64,000 bases of DNA. Origin: Sulfuricurvum sp. (GTDB taxonomy: Bacteria; Campylobacterota; Campylobacteria; Campylobacterales; Sulfurimonadaceae). The stretch spans positions 109,706 to 173,705 of the forward strand of contig DYMK01000003.1 in the NCBI GenBank assembly GCA_020721585.1, read 5' to 3'. Below the pieces are notes generated by a model that was not told the DNA's origin, ran no database searches, and was given only the letters and a program-made list of their open reading frames with translations. Every line of letters begins with the position of its first letter. Within the stretch, counting starts at the first letter, position 1. Position numbers and translations under genes: made by a program. Below, one piece after another: positions 45,498 through 55,345 of the stretch.

Positions 45498-46339
45498 CGT
45501 TTTCCCCTTGATAGTAGTTTTGCCCCCTCAAGTGGGGCATTGGTTAATACACTGTGTTGAATGCGTAACGATTCAAGCGTCGGCTTGAGGGCATAGTGGG
45601 CGATGGTTTCCCGTATATACGGAATCAAATAGGGGTTATGATCGATCACTCCCCCCCCTAAAATAAGCAGTTTGGGGTTACTCACACTCACAAGCGTCCC
45701 TACAGCGTGCAACAACCCCTCTTCAAAGCCTTTAGCAATCGCACGCTCTTTGGGGTCATTGGCGTGTTTGAGTTGTTGGAGATTGGGATGGTGATTTTTG
45801 CCATAATGGTGTAACCATTTTTCCATTCCCGATCCAGAGACCCACAGCTCCAAACAATTGGTACGACCACATCCACACACCAACGGCGTTGGAGCGTAGG
45901 GGATATGCCCCAATTCAAACGCCATATTACGTGACCCTCGCACCACATGACCCCGATCCATCACCGCAGCACCCAATCCTGTCCCCACAAAGAGTAACGC
46001 ACACGTATCACTCTCCCAATACGCCGATTCGGCTAAGAGGGCGCATTGGAGGTCATTGTCGATCCGTAACTCAATACCATAGCGTGCTTTGACCTTCTGA
46101 GCGATAGGAAAAGGGGCTTCGTGGTCAAGGTTAGGGGAAGCAAGAATCACCCCCTCATCCACTTGACCAGCATACGATACCCCAATAAACCCAATATCGG
46201 AGTGTTTTTCCATCGCTTCTTCAATAAACGACCATAGCCCTATCGATGCGGAGGGGAGGATGTCACGATGTGATCCTTGAGGCGTGAGTAATTCACTCCG
46301 AAGATAGGTTCCTCCGCAATCGATAAAGAGCTGTTTCAT
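45494..46339 (-). CDS. ROK-family sugar kinase, probable glucokinase
   Basis: 281 residues. The ATP motif FIDCGGTYLRSE, the DNDLQCALLAE block with the catalytic Asp, GTGLGAAVMDRG, and the ROK zinc motif in CGCGRTNCLE identify the family. In a glycogen operon it probably phosphorylates glucose freed by the GH57 enzymes. It may instead act on another hexose. Both ends overlap the neighbouring genes by four bases. Confidence 0.85.
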   Translation of the reverse strand: MKQLFIDCGGTYLRSELLTPQGSHRDILPSASIGLWSFIEEAMEKHSDIGFIGVSYAGQVDEGVILASPNLDHEAPFPIAQKVKARYGIELRIDNDLQCALLAESAYWESDTCALLFVGTGLGAAVMDRGHVVRGSRNMAFELGHIPYAPTPLVCGCGRTNCLELWVSGSGMEKWLHHYGKNHHPNLQQLKHANDPKERAIAKGFEEGLLHAVGTLVSVSNPKLLILGGGVIDHNPYLIPYIRETIAHYALKPTLESLRIQHSVLTNAPLEGAKLLSRGKR

Positions 46340-48375
46340 CGTTGATACGGTCGTAACTGTTTGGGGGAAACGTCGGTCATTGCCAACGACCCTTTGAGCT
46401 TCATGTGACCCTCAACCTCAAACACCAATGCCACACTCACCCCTTGGACACTCAAATCAAACCCCGTTTCACTTTGAGAGAGGGTTTGGAGTTGAAAGTA
46501 GTGCAACGTAAAGGGCTTATCGGTGGTAAGGGTGATTTTTGTATGCAGTGTCCCATCCAACACTTCCAAGGTCGTAAGCCGCGTAAAGCTCCCTCTCTCT
46601 TGTAACCGTTCCCCCTCAATCCACACGTTCTCATAATCGGCAAAATGGAAATTATGCTCCATCACGTAGGTAAAATTCCCCTGCGCAACGGTATCCAAGG
46701 TAATCGCAAAATCAAGCTGATGGGAAGCAAGGAGTGCAAATTGTTTGTCGATACGGGTAGGATGGTACGCAGGGGTGTAAATTCCCCCCTCACGTAGAAA
46801 ACCAAAACGCTCCTCTTCCACAGACGATTCAAAGGGTTGATTGGCAAAATCACCGTATTCTTTAAAGGTACAATGGTAAAAATTCTCAAGGGTAAACGCC
46901 CCATCGCTAATGTGGTCAATAAACGAATTTTTACAATACCAATCATAAATCAACGCCTCTTTAAGGGAGGGATCACTATGCGTGTGTGCCGTATGAATCG
47001 TATCAATCCCCCCCTCGGGAGAAGTGCAAAGGTTTGGAGTGGGATGCAGCACCTGTTGATGGTACGCCTCCTCAGAGCGAGTGAGGGTATTTTGGTAATT
47101 AAACCCTTTGTCTCGAAGATCCCATTCCACCAATTGTCCCCCCATTGAAGGATCAAAAAGGGCGATAAATTTGGGGGTCACCGCTTTGATTTTGGGGAAA
47201 GTGGGATGAACTTCACCCACCCAAAGGGTATGATGGTCATAGCGGATATTTTCACACTCAATGAGATACTTATACGCCGTATCCCGTAAATTGGGCAGAT
47301 ACAACCCCCCAAAGACCCCATGCCACAAAGGATCATTGGTTTGAAGTTTATACAACGCCGTATCAAACCGTTTTTTTCCGATTTTAGCACGAAGGTGGGA
47401 GAGTTCAAGCATCCGTTTATGGATATGATTGCTTTGGGGATATTTGACCAAAAAGTTTTTCCATATCCCGCCACTCAAGAATTTGGGATCAATGGGGAGT
47501 TTTTTGGCTTCATGCAATGCCAACGCATCGTGGGTACGTAAACTCCATTCCCCCATCTCCTCGTACGAGACGTTGGGCAAATAGGCGATCCCGCGTGAAG
47601 TATGACGCGCACAATAGGCTCCATAATGGTCGGTTTGGATCGTCTCATCCGCTAGTACCGCTTGAACGAACTGCTCAAGCCAGTTTTTTTCGTACACCCA
47701 TTCGTACGTCCCCGGCCACATCCCAAATTTCTCGGCATCATCAAACAAAATCGCCGCTGAATCGTTCTCACGAGCGTAGGAATGGATCGCGTCAATGGCA
47801 CTTTGGACACTCAAAAAAGGGATGGCATAGCGCAATTTTTGGCTAATGGGAAACAGTCCCATCTCAACACCCCCCTCTTCGGTGGTGTAATAGCCATCTA
47901 AATGGGAGGAATCAAACCCCGCACACGTAAAATGGTAATCATCCACCATCGTATAGCGTATCCCTGCACGGTGCATATCAGGGATAATCGAAGATTCCCA
48001 TACCCGCTCGGTGAGCCAAAGTCCCTGAGGGGTTTGACCAAACCGTTTGTGAATCGACGCATTGAGCCGCCGAATCTGTGCGACACGATCGGATGAGGGG
48101 ATCACCCCTAAAATCGGTTCATAATACCCCGCACTCACCCATTCGATAGCCCCTTGATCGGTCATGGTCTGGATGGTGTGGTAGAGACTGGGACGCAACA
48201 GGGAAATTTGTTCCATCAACCACCCGCTGCAATGCACCGAAAATTTGAAATTCGGATAGCGTTTCATCACCTCAAAAAAAGGGTCATAACACTGCGTAAT
48301 CGCTTTTTCGATCACCCACGCAAAATTATCCACCGGTTGATGCAAATGAATCCCCAATAAAAACGTTGTTTTCAT
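46336..48375 (-). CDS. GH57 4-alpha-glucanotransferase/alpha-amylase
   Basis: A 679-residue GH57 enzyme resembling the Thermococcus litoralis type. LGIHLHQPVDNF opens the catalytic barrel, the nucleophile glutamate lies in GLWLTERVWESS, and the acid aspartate in AAILFDDAEKFGMWPGTYEW. The C-terminal half has the beta-rich DUF1925/DUF1926 domains (FIALFDPSMGGQLVEWDLRD). It rearranges or cuts alpha-1,4-glucans. Coupled to the genes on both sides. Confidence 0.88.
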   Translation of the reverse strand: MKTTFLLGIHLHQPVDNFAWVIEKAITQCYDPFFEVMKRYPNFKFSVHCSGWLMEQISLLRPSLYHTIQTMTDQGAIEWVSAGYYEPILGVIPSSDRVAQIRRLNASIHKRFGQTPQGLWLTERVWESSIIPDMHRAGIRYTMVDDYHFTCAGFDSSHLDGYYTTEEGGVEMGLFPISQKLRYAIPFLSVQSAIDAIHSYARENDSAAILFDDAEKFGMWPGTYEWVYEKNWLEQFVQAVLADETIQTDHYGAYCARHTSRGIAYLPNVSYEEMGEWSLRTHDALALHEAKKLPIDPKFLSGGIWKNFLVKYPQSNHIHKRMLELSHLRAKIGKKRFDTALYKLQTNDPLWHGVFGGLYLPNLRDTAYKYLIECENIRYDHHTLWVGEVHPTFPKIKAVTPKFIALFDPSMGGQLVEWDLRDKGFNYQNTLTRSEEAYHQQVLHPTPNLCTSPEGGIDTIHTAHTHSDPSLKEALIYDWYCKNSFIDHISDGAFTLENFYHCTFKEYGDFANQPFESSVEEERFGFLREGGIYTPAYHPTRIDKQFALLASHQLDFAITLDTVAQGNFTYVMEHNFHFADYENVWIEGERLQERGSFTRLTTLEVLDGTLHTKITLTTDKPFTLHYFQLQTLSQSETGFDLSVQGVSVALVFEVEGHMKLKGSLAMTDVSPKQLRPYQR

Positions 48376-49919
48376 GCTGTAATAGGTTCCTCTAAATACG
48401 ATGGTGCTTTTTGCCCCATTAGACGATAAATTTCGATCAAATGTCCTCGAAACAACGCATCAAACTCCGCTAAAAAATCACTGGAGTGATCCTCTCCGTA
48501 CCACCAAAACCAATCGCTGCACTCTGAGGCGAGGCGATGGTGTTGGATTTTTTCCCGTACTTGGGGAGACAATTCCCCCTCAAACTCCAAAACCGCTTTA
48601 TGGGTTTGAAACAACACCTCCCACGCCCGATTTTTTTGGGGGTGCCCCACCCACGTATCAAACGCCCCATTAATCCACGTCCCAGAAGCCAACTGCGCTA
48701 AAGGGCGTGCAACACTGGTCTCTAGTACTTCATCGATGGTTACCGTCGAACACCATGGAGTGTGGGAAAGCTGGGTATACAATGCCCGTAAAAAATCTTC
48801 TCCCCCATTGGGAAAATACTCCCACGCGTTCTCCCCATCCATCACGATCAACACCGTAGGATCGCTCTCCCCCTCCACACTGTGGCGGATTTCGTGTAAA
48901 AAGGTTGCGCTTGCTTCATGGGCTTCCCAGTAGCGATAGTCAAATCCGATCCGATCACTCAATTTCCGATCCCGAAACACGATTTTAACCCCATTAAAAT
49001 CATACGGATGGTGTTTTAACGTAGGATCCTCATTGTGAAGCGAACGGTGCAACAGTGCCTCATCGGTCACGATCCACGCCACCCCTTGTTCGTGGTACAG
49101 CGCGAGGGTGGATTCATCCACTGCCCCCTCTGCCGGCCAAAAACCGGTGGGTTTGGTACCAAAACACCGTTCAAACAACGCTATGGAACGCCCAATTTGT
49201 GCTTTGGCATCCTCGTGAAGCGAAAAAGCACCTTGGGGTAAAACGGTATGAGGGTTGGCTTTTTGACCGTTGGTCATATCCATCAATAACGGTAAAATGG
49301 GGTGAAAATAGGGGGTAGTTGTGAGTGAAATTCCCCCCTCATGGAGGAGTTTACGGTAAAAAGGGAGAATCCCTTGGACGAACGTGGTAAGGATCTCAAG
49401 CAATAAGGCTTTATCGTCCTGCGAATAATGGCGTTCTTGGCGGATCAATCGCTGGACATGGGCATTATGATCACGAAGGTAGTGACCACACCATGCCAAC
49501 ATAAAGAGGATCTCCAAATCAACCATCTCTGCATCACTCAAGTCGCTTTTGGGATACAGCTCTTGGTAGCGTGGAAAGGGCTTAACCATCGTCTCGTATT
49601 GGGTCGATTGGGCTAATTTCACCACAAACGCTTTTTCCTCTTCACGTAGGTGCGCGGGGGGTTGACTCCACAACGCAAGAAAATAGTCATACTTAAGGGG
49701 ATCATCATACAGTAACAGCTGCTCGATGAGCGAAGCGGTCAAATTGTACGTCGCTTTTACCCCTTTATAGGTGTGCATCCGCCATGGCATATCGTAATAA
49801 TCTTTGATCGCGTGCAAAAACACCCACGGCATTTTCATCACCCCCTCCCTATCGCGATAGTCAGGTTGGTGCATATGCCAAAAAAAGGCGACTTTCACCC
49901 CAGAAAAGGTCTCTTTCAT
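48372..49919 (-). CDS. GH57 glycoside hydrolase
   Basis: A second GH57 protein, 515 residues. VAFFWHMHQPDYRD opens the barrel, the nucleophile is in GFWPAEGAVDESTL, and LIVMDGENAWEYFPNGGEDF supplies the acid region. It is shorter than the previous one, with no DUF1926 part, and looks like the amylopullulanase/alpha-amylase-like group. The start is ATG 49919, whose ATGA overlaps the upstream stop; an ATG at 49931 would give a longer overlap. Substrate is presumably an alpha-glucan. Confidence 0.85.
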   Translation of the reverse strand: MKETFSGVKVAFFWHMHQPDYRDREGVMKMPWVFLHAIKDYYDMPWRMHTYKGVKATYNLTASLIEQLLLYDDPLKYDYFLALWSQPPAHLREEEKAFVVKLAQSTQYETMVKPFPRYQELYPKSDLSDAEMVDLEILFMLAWCGHYLRDHNAHVQRLIRQERHYSQDDKALLLEILTTFVQGILPFYRKLLHEGGISLTTTPYFHPILPLLMDMTNGQKANPHTVLPQGAFSLHEDAKAQIGRSIALFERCFGTKPTGFWPAEGAVDESTLALYHEQGVAWIVTDEALLHRSLHNEDPTLKHHPYDFNGVKIVFRDRKLSDRIGFDYRYWEAHEASATFLHEIRHSVEGESDPTVLIVMDGENAWEYFPNGGEDFLRALYTQLSHTPWCSTVTIDEVLETSVARPLAQLASGTWINGAFDTWVGHPQKNRAWEVLFQTHKAVLEFEGELSPQVREKIQHHRLASECSDWFWWYGEDHSSDFLAEFDALFRGHLIEIYRLMGQKAPSYLEEPITA

Positions 49920-52423
49920 GTAAGAGACCATTGGGTAATTTTGTCCATATAGTGTTGGGTATAGTTCTCTCCCGCCTCATCGCTAACCGCTTGAATGGTC
50001 AAGTTGAGGTAATCCCCGTATTGATCGGGAATCATCAAGACCCAATCGTTATCCTCCAACCAAATTTTGACCCCATCAAGGGTGGAAGCACGTTTCCCTT
50101 TGGCATCTTCGAGGAATTTGCGCATCATTTTCCCTTTGAGGGCTTGGATGCAGGGGACTTGAATGGTGGTATAAAAAAAGTGGGGAAGCCCTTGGATAAT
50201 GTCGGAGAGTTTCACTTTTTGGGTTGCCATCATCTCCACAATACGCAAGGTCGCGTACATCGAATCACGGTGCGTTGCAAACTCCGTAAAGGTAAAATTC
50301 CCCTCTCCTGTGGCGATAAGGTCGTATTTTTTCATGGTTGAGGCTTTGAAATTGGCATACTGACCGCGAACAATCTCAAGATGGTCAAAATAGACGATGT
50401 CTGCCCCCCATGTAGGCAAAAAGACACTTTTGGTCACCCCAAGATTTTTTGCCTCTTGATTAAGTAAACTCAATACCACATACAATGCGGTTTGTTTGGA
50501 GAGGACACGCCCCTCATCACAAAGCATATCCAATCGTTGACCATGCGGATAGAGGATAAACCCTGCATCGAGTTTCAATGCCTTAATCACCGCCCCCATA
50601 TCGTCGTGGGAACGTTTAATCAACGTATTGATATTGGAAAGGTGTTTATCATCTTCGTAGGCATTAAACATAATGTGTTCAACCCCCAAATTATTCAGTA
50701 CCGTAGGGAACACCTCCGATGCCAGACCATGGCTCATGTCCACTGCAATACGGCATTCCAAACATTTTAGACGATGAGACTGAAGCAACAGTTGAGCAGC
50801 TTGTTGGTATTGCGCATACTCAGTGGGGATATTCAACGGATAAATTTGACCAATGCGGGCATAATCGACCCGTCGAAAAGTCTCTTTGAAAAACGCTTTC
50901 TCCATTTTTTTGGACATATCACTGTTGATGCGCAACGCTTCGTGGTTATAAAAGGTGATGACCGTACTGGTGGGATCATCAATTTTTTGGTGAAAATGTA
51001 CCCCTGCAGCGTATTTTTCGTCATTGGCTAGGGCATAGCGCATCACACTTGAAGAGATGGCATTACAATCAACAACATCCACCCCAGCAGAGAGCAATCC
51101 GCCCAAGAATGCCCGTTTCAACATCCGTGAGCTTTTATCGTAGTGACGGGAGACCAATACCATCGATCCTACCGCCAATTGCGCCCCAAACGCTTCACCC
51201 AATTTGGTCGCCATTTCGCACGAAAGTTCCACATTGGATTGTCCCACGACCGTCCCATGTTCAAAGATAGAATTTTTATACCGACTCCCCAAAATTACAC
51301 TGCGGCTGACGATGGAGGCCTCTTCGATCACCTTATTGGGCCAGATGGTGATGTCTTTTTCGACCACTGCCAACTCCCCAATATCACACCCTTGTGCCAA
51401 AATAAGCCCCGATTTAGCGGTCACGTTTTTCCCAATACGGTTATGGTCACAAATGACGCACCCATCAAGTTTGGCATTTTTTTCGATCTTCACGTCCCCC
51501 CAAATGACGGTATTGTGAATTTTGCTTCCGGCTCCGATGGAGACCCGATCTCCGATGACCACATTGGTAAGCTTCACCCCTTTTTTGAGGGTGACATTTT
51601 CCCCTAAAACTACCGTTCCAATAATGTCAATACTGCTATCAATCTCATTGTTTGCATGGGTATACAAACGACCATTGGGATACTCAACCATTTTTCCCAT
51701 AGGAGTAAAGACCACTTTTCCCATCAAAATATCATCGTATACATCGCGGTAACTTTCAGGATTTCCCACATCACGCCAATACCCCTGCGCGTGACCTGCC
51801 ATCAAATCAACCCCCTGAGCCATCAACAAAGGGAACAAATCTTTGGCAAAATCGAAATTTTCATTTTTGGGGATGTACTCCAAAATTTCGGGTTCAATAA
51901 TGTAAATTCCGGTATTAATGGTGTCACTAAACACCTCACCCCAACTGGGCTTTTCTAAAAATTTCTCAATTTTTCCCTCGTCATTGGCAATGACCACCCC
52001 AAATTCCAAGGGATTTTCGACCGACGTGAGGGTAATGGTCAGTTTGGATTGTTTTTCTTGGTGATAATCGAAGATTTTTTGGAAATCAAAATCGGTGACC
52101 AAATCACCACTGATAATAATAAAGTTCTCATTGCCAATCGCCTCTTGGGCTTTTTTGACGGCTCCTGCGGTTCCATAATCGGCATCGGGAAGGACGTAGG
52201 TGATGTTGATTCCAAAGGCACTACCATCCCCAAAATGGGCTTGGATAATGTCGGGTTTAAAATATAACAACACAATAAAATCGTTGATCCCAAGGGCTTT
52301 GAGACTCATCATGGTGTGTTCCATCATCGGGCGGTTCATAATGGGCAACATAGGCTTAGGGATAGAGTGGGTGAGGGGTTGGATACGCGTTCCAAATCCG
52401 CCTGCCATAATAACAGCTTTCAT
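49916..52423 (-). CDS. Sugar nucleotidyltransferase fused to phosphoglucomutase/phosphomannomutase-like domain
   Basis: 835 residues. The first 235 are a nucleotidyltransferase (MKAVIMAGGFGTRIQPLTHS, GDLVTDF, EKPSWGEV), followed by left-handed beta-helix repeats to about 370, then a phosphohexomutase-like region. The mutase part has SRHYDKSSRMLKRA and AAGVHFHQKIDD where true enzymes have the phosphoserine TASHNP, so it appears degenerate. It heads the glycogen operon and would supply the nucleotide-glucose for GlgA. AAGGAG precedes ATG 52423, and an ATG at 52450 is less likely. Confidence 0.85.
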   Translation of the reverse strand: MKAVIMAGGFGTRIQPLTHSIPKPMLPIMNRPMMEHTMMSLKALGINDFIVLLYFKPDIIQAHFGDGSAFGINITYVLPDADYGTAGAVKKAQEAIGNENFIIISGDLVTDFDFQKIFDYHQEKQSKLTITLTSVENPLEFGVVIANDEGKIEKFLEKPSWGEVFSDTINTGIYIIEPEILEYIPKNENFDFAKDLFPLLMAQGVDLMAGHAQGYWRDVGNPESYRDVYDDILMGKVVFTPMGKMVEYPNGRLYTHANNEIDSSIDIIGTVVLGENVTLKKGVKLTNVVIGDRVSIGAGSKIHNTVIWGDVKIEKNAKLDGCVICDHNRIGKNVTAKSGLILAQGCDIGELAVVEKDITIWPNKVIEEASIVSRSVILGSRYKNSIFEHGTVVGQSNVELSCEMATKLGEAFGAQLAVGSMVLVSRHYDKSSRMLKRAFLGGLLSAGVDVVDCNAISSSVMRYALANDEKYAAGVHFHQKIDDPTSTVITFYNHEALRINSDMSKKMEKAFFKETFRRVDYARIGQIYPLNIPTEYAQYQQAAQLLLQSHRLKCLECRIAVDMSHGLASEVFPTVLNNLGVEHIMFNAYEDDKHLSNINTLIKRSHDDMGAVIKALKLDAGFILYPHGQRLDMLCDEGRVLSKQTALYVVLSLLNQEAKNLGVTKSVFLPTWGADIVYFDHLEIVRGQYANFKASTMKKYDLIATGEGNFTFTEFATHRDSMYATLRIVEMMATQKVKLSDIIQGLPHFFYTTIQVPCIQALKGKMMRKFLEDAKGKRASTLDGVKIWLEDNDWVLMIPDQYGDYLNLTIQAVSDEAGENYTQHYMDKITQWSLT

Positions 52424-52521
52424 CGGTCTCCTTGAAATAGTGGGGTGCAAAAATGGCCAAAGAGGGGGTCACCTCTTGGTGGGATTATTGTACTCTCAAA
52501 GAGATAAATTTAACTTTTTTA

Positions 52522-52542
52522 ACCCCGAATTATTCTCGGGGT
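52522..52542. terminator. Hairpin between mqo-like gene and glycogen operon
   Basis: ACCCCGA (52522-52528) pairs with TCGGGGT (52536-52542). The minus-strand product has no T-run after it, so it is a weak terminator, but it lies between the two transcription units. Confidence 0.4.
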
Positions 52543-52554
52543 AGGGAGTAATGG

Positions 52555-54018
52555 TTACTGATCCTCCGAATGTTTTTTACGTCGCCATATACTATGCGGG
52601 GCGTGCCAAAAGGATTTGGAAGGTTTTCCTTCTGCAATCTCTTTATAATACACTTTATCATGCGCGTGCATGGCTTTGCGAATTTTATTGACCGTTTTCT
52701 TTTGAAGGCGAATGGGTTGAGGAAGAACGCTGTATTCACCATCGGTCAACTCTTCATTAAATCGTTTTTCATCGAATGTTTTATTAAGATACCCAACGAT
52801 GTATTCCACATCCCGTTGCGCATTCCCCAAACAACTTGTTGCTCCTGGGGAGGGGGTCATATTAAAGATAATCCCCTCGCCGGTATTGATTGATGCCTCA
52901 CCAAGAATAAGTTGGCGTTGTTTTTTATCAATCACTTGAGGACGTACTCCCCCAAATTCATTGGCATATTCGTATTCGTCTAATTGCAATCCAGGGACAA
53001 TTTTACGGGCATCTTTGAGAAAGAGACGTTTGCCCAAAAAGGGGATCTCAAACATAAAGTTACGCAAAATGTAATTACGGATTTCACCATCTTTGAGCAA
53101 TTTCCAAAGGGCTGAAACGACATTCATGTCCAATTGCAACGTTTTCCAAAAATCCATATAGGTACCCGATTTGTACCGCTCCAGTTTGGGGAGGATGAGT
53201 GCTGTTGGGCCAAAACGGGTGCTTCCATCGGCCAACACATCAGGGTCACCGTGCAATGCGGCAAAGGGAAGCTTGGGATTTTGGATCATATAAACTTTAC
53301 CGTTGAGCAATTTTTTGCTGGAGAGATAAAAACTTCCTGCCACAGGCAAGCACGCGTAATCCAAACCATACCCCATCTCATGGGCTAAAAAGAGGCTGTG
53401 CGCCCCCGCATCGACCACGACAAAATCGGCGGTAAAGGTCTGATTTTCACTGTAAAGGGTACATCCACCTGCCTCATTTTTTTCGATTTTGAGGATCTGT
53501 TCATTCACAAATAAATCGACAAGGGTATCAGGCTCTTTTTTAGCATTTTCAATGAGCGATTTGGACATTTTCGCAAAATCTACCGTTGTCCATTGATCTC
53601 TTGCTCCCAAAGCAACAATTGTTTCAGGGCGCTCATTCCCCTCTTCATCAAAAACGATACGTGGTTCTAAGGTCTTAAGCTGCTCTTTGTCCCACACTTC
53701 GAGATAGGGGAACAATTGAGCAAACTCTTCATACCGTTGAAGCAAAAATTCTACTTCTTCGTCCCCGATACCTAAGGCCATTTTTTGGTGCGAAAAAATG
53801 ATCTCATTTTCGTATCCATGCGCAAGACAATATTTTTCCACCATTTTCGCCGTTCGCTTCGTAATGGCTGCTTTAGAAAGGGTGTAATTGGTCTCAATAT
53901 CTCCCACATGAACGGTTTGCGAGTTACTAGTACCATTAGAATTCAATGTTGTGATATCTTCATATTTTTCAATAACCCCTATTGACCCAATATTCGTATG
54001 CCGAGCAAGCTCATACGC
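52555..54018 (-). CDS. mqo: Malate:quinone oxidoreductase-like gene, N-terminus missing
   Basis: Most of an Mqo: HTNIGSIGVIEKYEDITTLN, then SNSQTVHVGDIETNYTLSKA, DFVVVDAGAHSLFLAHEMGYG and the end INTGEGIIFNMTPSPGATSCLGNA. Mqo oxidises malate and reduces membrane quinone. The frame stays open on the minus strand to 54027 with good family match to about 54018 (AYELAR). The first roughly 15-20 residues, which hold the GxGxxG FAD loop, are absent, and no start codon or ribosome site is found; a TTG at 53946 would drop a further 24 residues. The same junction truncates gltA on the other strand. Confidence 0.8.
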   Translation of the reverse strand, partial: AYELARHTNIGSIGVIEKYEDITTLNSNGTSNSQTVHVGDIETNYTLSKAAITKRTAKMVEKYCLAHGYENEIIFSHQKMALGIGDEEVEFLLQRYEEFAQLFPYLEVWDKEQLKTLEPRIVFDEEGNERPETIVALGARDQWTTVDFAKMSKSLIENAKKEPDTLVDLFVNEQILKIEKNEAGGCTLYSENQTFTADFVVVDAGAHSLFLAHEMGYGLDYACLPVAGSFYLSSKKLLNGKVYMIQNPKLPFAALHGDPDVLADGSTRFGPTALILPKLERYKSGTYMDFWKTLQLDMNVVSALWKLLKDGEIRNYILRNFMFEIPFLGKRLFLKDARKIVPGLQLDEYEYANEFGGVRPQVIDKKQRQLILGEASINTGEGIIFNMTPSPGATSCLGNAQRDVEYIVGYLNKTFDEKRFNEELTDGEYSVLPQPIRLQKKTVNKIRKAMHAHDKVYYKEIAEGKPSKSFWHAPHSIWRRKKHSEDQ

Positions 54019-55217
54019 ATTTGGGACCTAATGTTGTCGATGTCCGAACGTTTTTTAAAGAGACGGGATTGTTCACCTACGATCCGGGCTTTACCTCGAC
54101 CGCCAGTTGCAGTTCTGCCATTACCTATATTGATGGGGACAAAGGGGAATTATTGTACCGTGGATACGATATTAGCTACTTGGCAACTCAGAAAACGTAT
54201 CTTGATGTTTGTTATCTTTTGTTAAACGAAGCACTTCCTACCCCAGAGGAGTTGGTCGATTTTGATCACGAATTACGCAAACGCTCGTTTATCCATGAGG
54301 GGTTAAAAGATCTTTTCAATGCGTTTCCCGATCGAGCGCACCCCATGGCGGTGATGGCATCGGCGGTCTCTGCCCTTTCCACCTTTTATTTTGAACACCT
54401 TTCCGTTGATACCAAAAAAGAGGCATTAACCATGGCGTTACGGATTATTGCCAAAATACCTACCCTTGCTGCCTTTACCCATCGACGAATGTTTGGTATT
54501 CCCTACGTCTATCCCGACCTCAATCGCTCCTTTACCGAAAACTTTTTGTACATGATGCGCGCGTACCCAGGGCAAAATCTCGCCATCCGCCCCGTGGAGA
54601 TTAAGGCACTTGATACCATCTTCACCCTCCATGCTGACCATGAACAAAATGCCTCTACCTCCACCGTTCGTGCGGTTGCTTCCACCGGAGCGCATCCGTA
54701 TGCAGCCCTTTCTGCGGGGATCAATGCGCTGTGGGGGCGCGCCCATGGGGGAGCCAATGAATCGGTGATTGCCCAACTGGAGCTTATCGGAAGCGTTGAG
54801 AACATTGATACGTTTATCGCCAAAGCCAAAGATCCCAAAGACCCTTTTAAACTGATGGGATTTGGGCATCGTGTCTACAAAAATTTTGATCCCCGAGCCA
54901 AAATTCTCAAAGCACTCCTCGATCAACTCAAAGATGAGCTGGGGGTCAACAATGACCTGTTAAAAATTGCCGAACGAATCGAACACATCGCCCTCAATGA
55001 TGCGTATTTTATCCAACGTCATCTCTACCCTAATATCGATTTTTATTCAGGGTTAATCCTCACTGCACTCAAAATCCCCAAACCCCTCTTTACCATTATC
55101 TTCGTAATCGGTCGATCGGTTGGATGGGTGACCCAATGGATTGAACTTCAAAATGATCCTGAGAAAAAAATTACCCGTCCACGACAACGGTATATTGGAG
55201 TAGAAGCCAAAGTCTAA
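53982..55217 (+). CDS. gltA: Citrate synthase, N-terminus missing
   Basis: Condenses acetyl-CoA and oxaloacetate. Family match begins at GPNVVDVRTFFKETGLFTYD (about 54021) and covers TSTASCSSAITYIDGDKGELL, HADHEQNASTSTVR with the catalytic His, GRAHGGANESV and FGHRVYKNFDPRA. The 20 or so residues that normally precede GPxVVD are missing and replaced by bases that on the other strand encode Mqo. The TTG at 53982 has no ribosome site and lies in that foreign stretch, so true expression is doubtful. A terminator-like hairpin follows the stop. Confidence 0.85.
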   Translation: MTQYSYAEQAHTHLGPNVVDVRTFFKETGLFTYDPGFTSTASCSSAITYIDGDKGELLYRGYDISYLATQKTYLDVCYLLLNEALPTPEELVDFDHELRKRSFIHEGLKDLFNAFPDRAHPMAVMASAVSALSTFYFEHLSVDTKKEALTMALRIIAKIPTLAAFTHRRMFGIPYVYPDLNRSFTENFLYMMRAYPGQNLAIRPVEIKALDTIFTLHADHEQNASTSTVRAVASTGAHPYAALSAGINALWGRAHGGANESVIAQLELIGSVENIDTFIAKAKDPKDPFKLMGFGHRVYKNFDPRAKILKALLDQLKDELGVNNDLLKIAERIEHIALNDAYFIQRHLYPNIDFYSGLILTALKIPKPLFTIIFVIGRSVGWVTQWIELQNDPEKKITRPRQRYIGVEAKV

Positions 55218-55242
55218 GAGAGAATTTTTCTCTCTTCTTTTC
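55217..55242 (+). terminator. Intrinsic terminator after gltA
   Basis: AGAGAGAA (55217-55224) pairs with TTCTCTCT (55228-55235) followed by TCTTTTC. It starts on the last base of the stop codon. Confidence 0.6.
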
Positions 55243-55345
55243 ATTATTTTTCACACACATTTCCACCATTTTCAGCCACTTTTCAACCGTTTTTGTGCCA
55301 CTTTGTCTTCCTATACTTTTGCTATCAGAAACAAAAGGAGACAAA

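Noticed and set aside
53998..54060. ATG codons at 53998 and 54031 as gltA starts
   Set aside because: Both are out of frame with citrate synthase.
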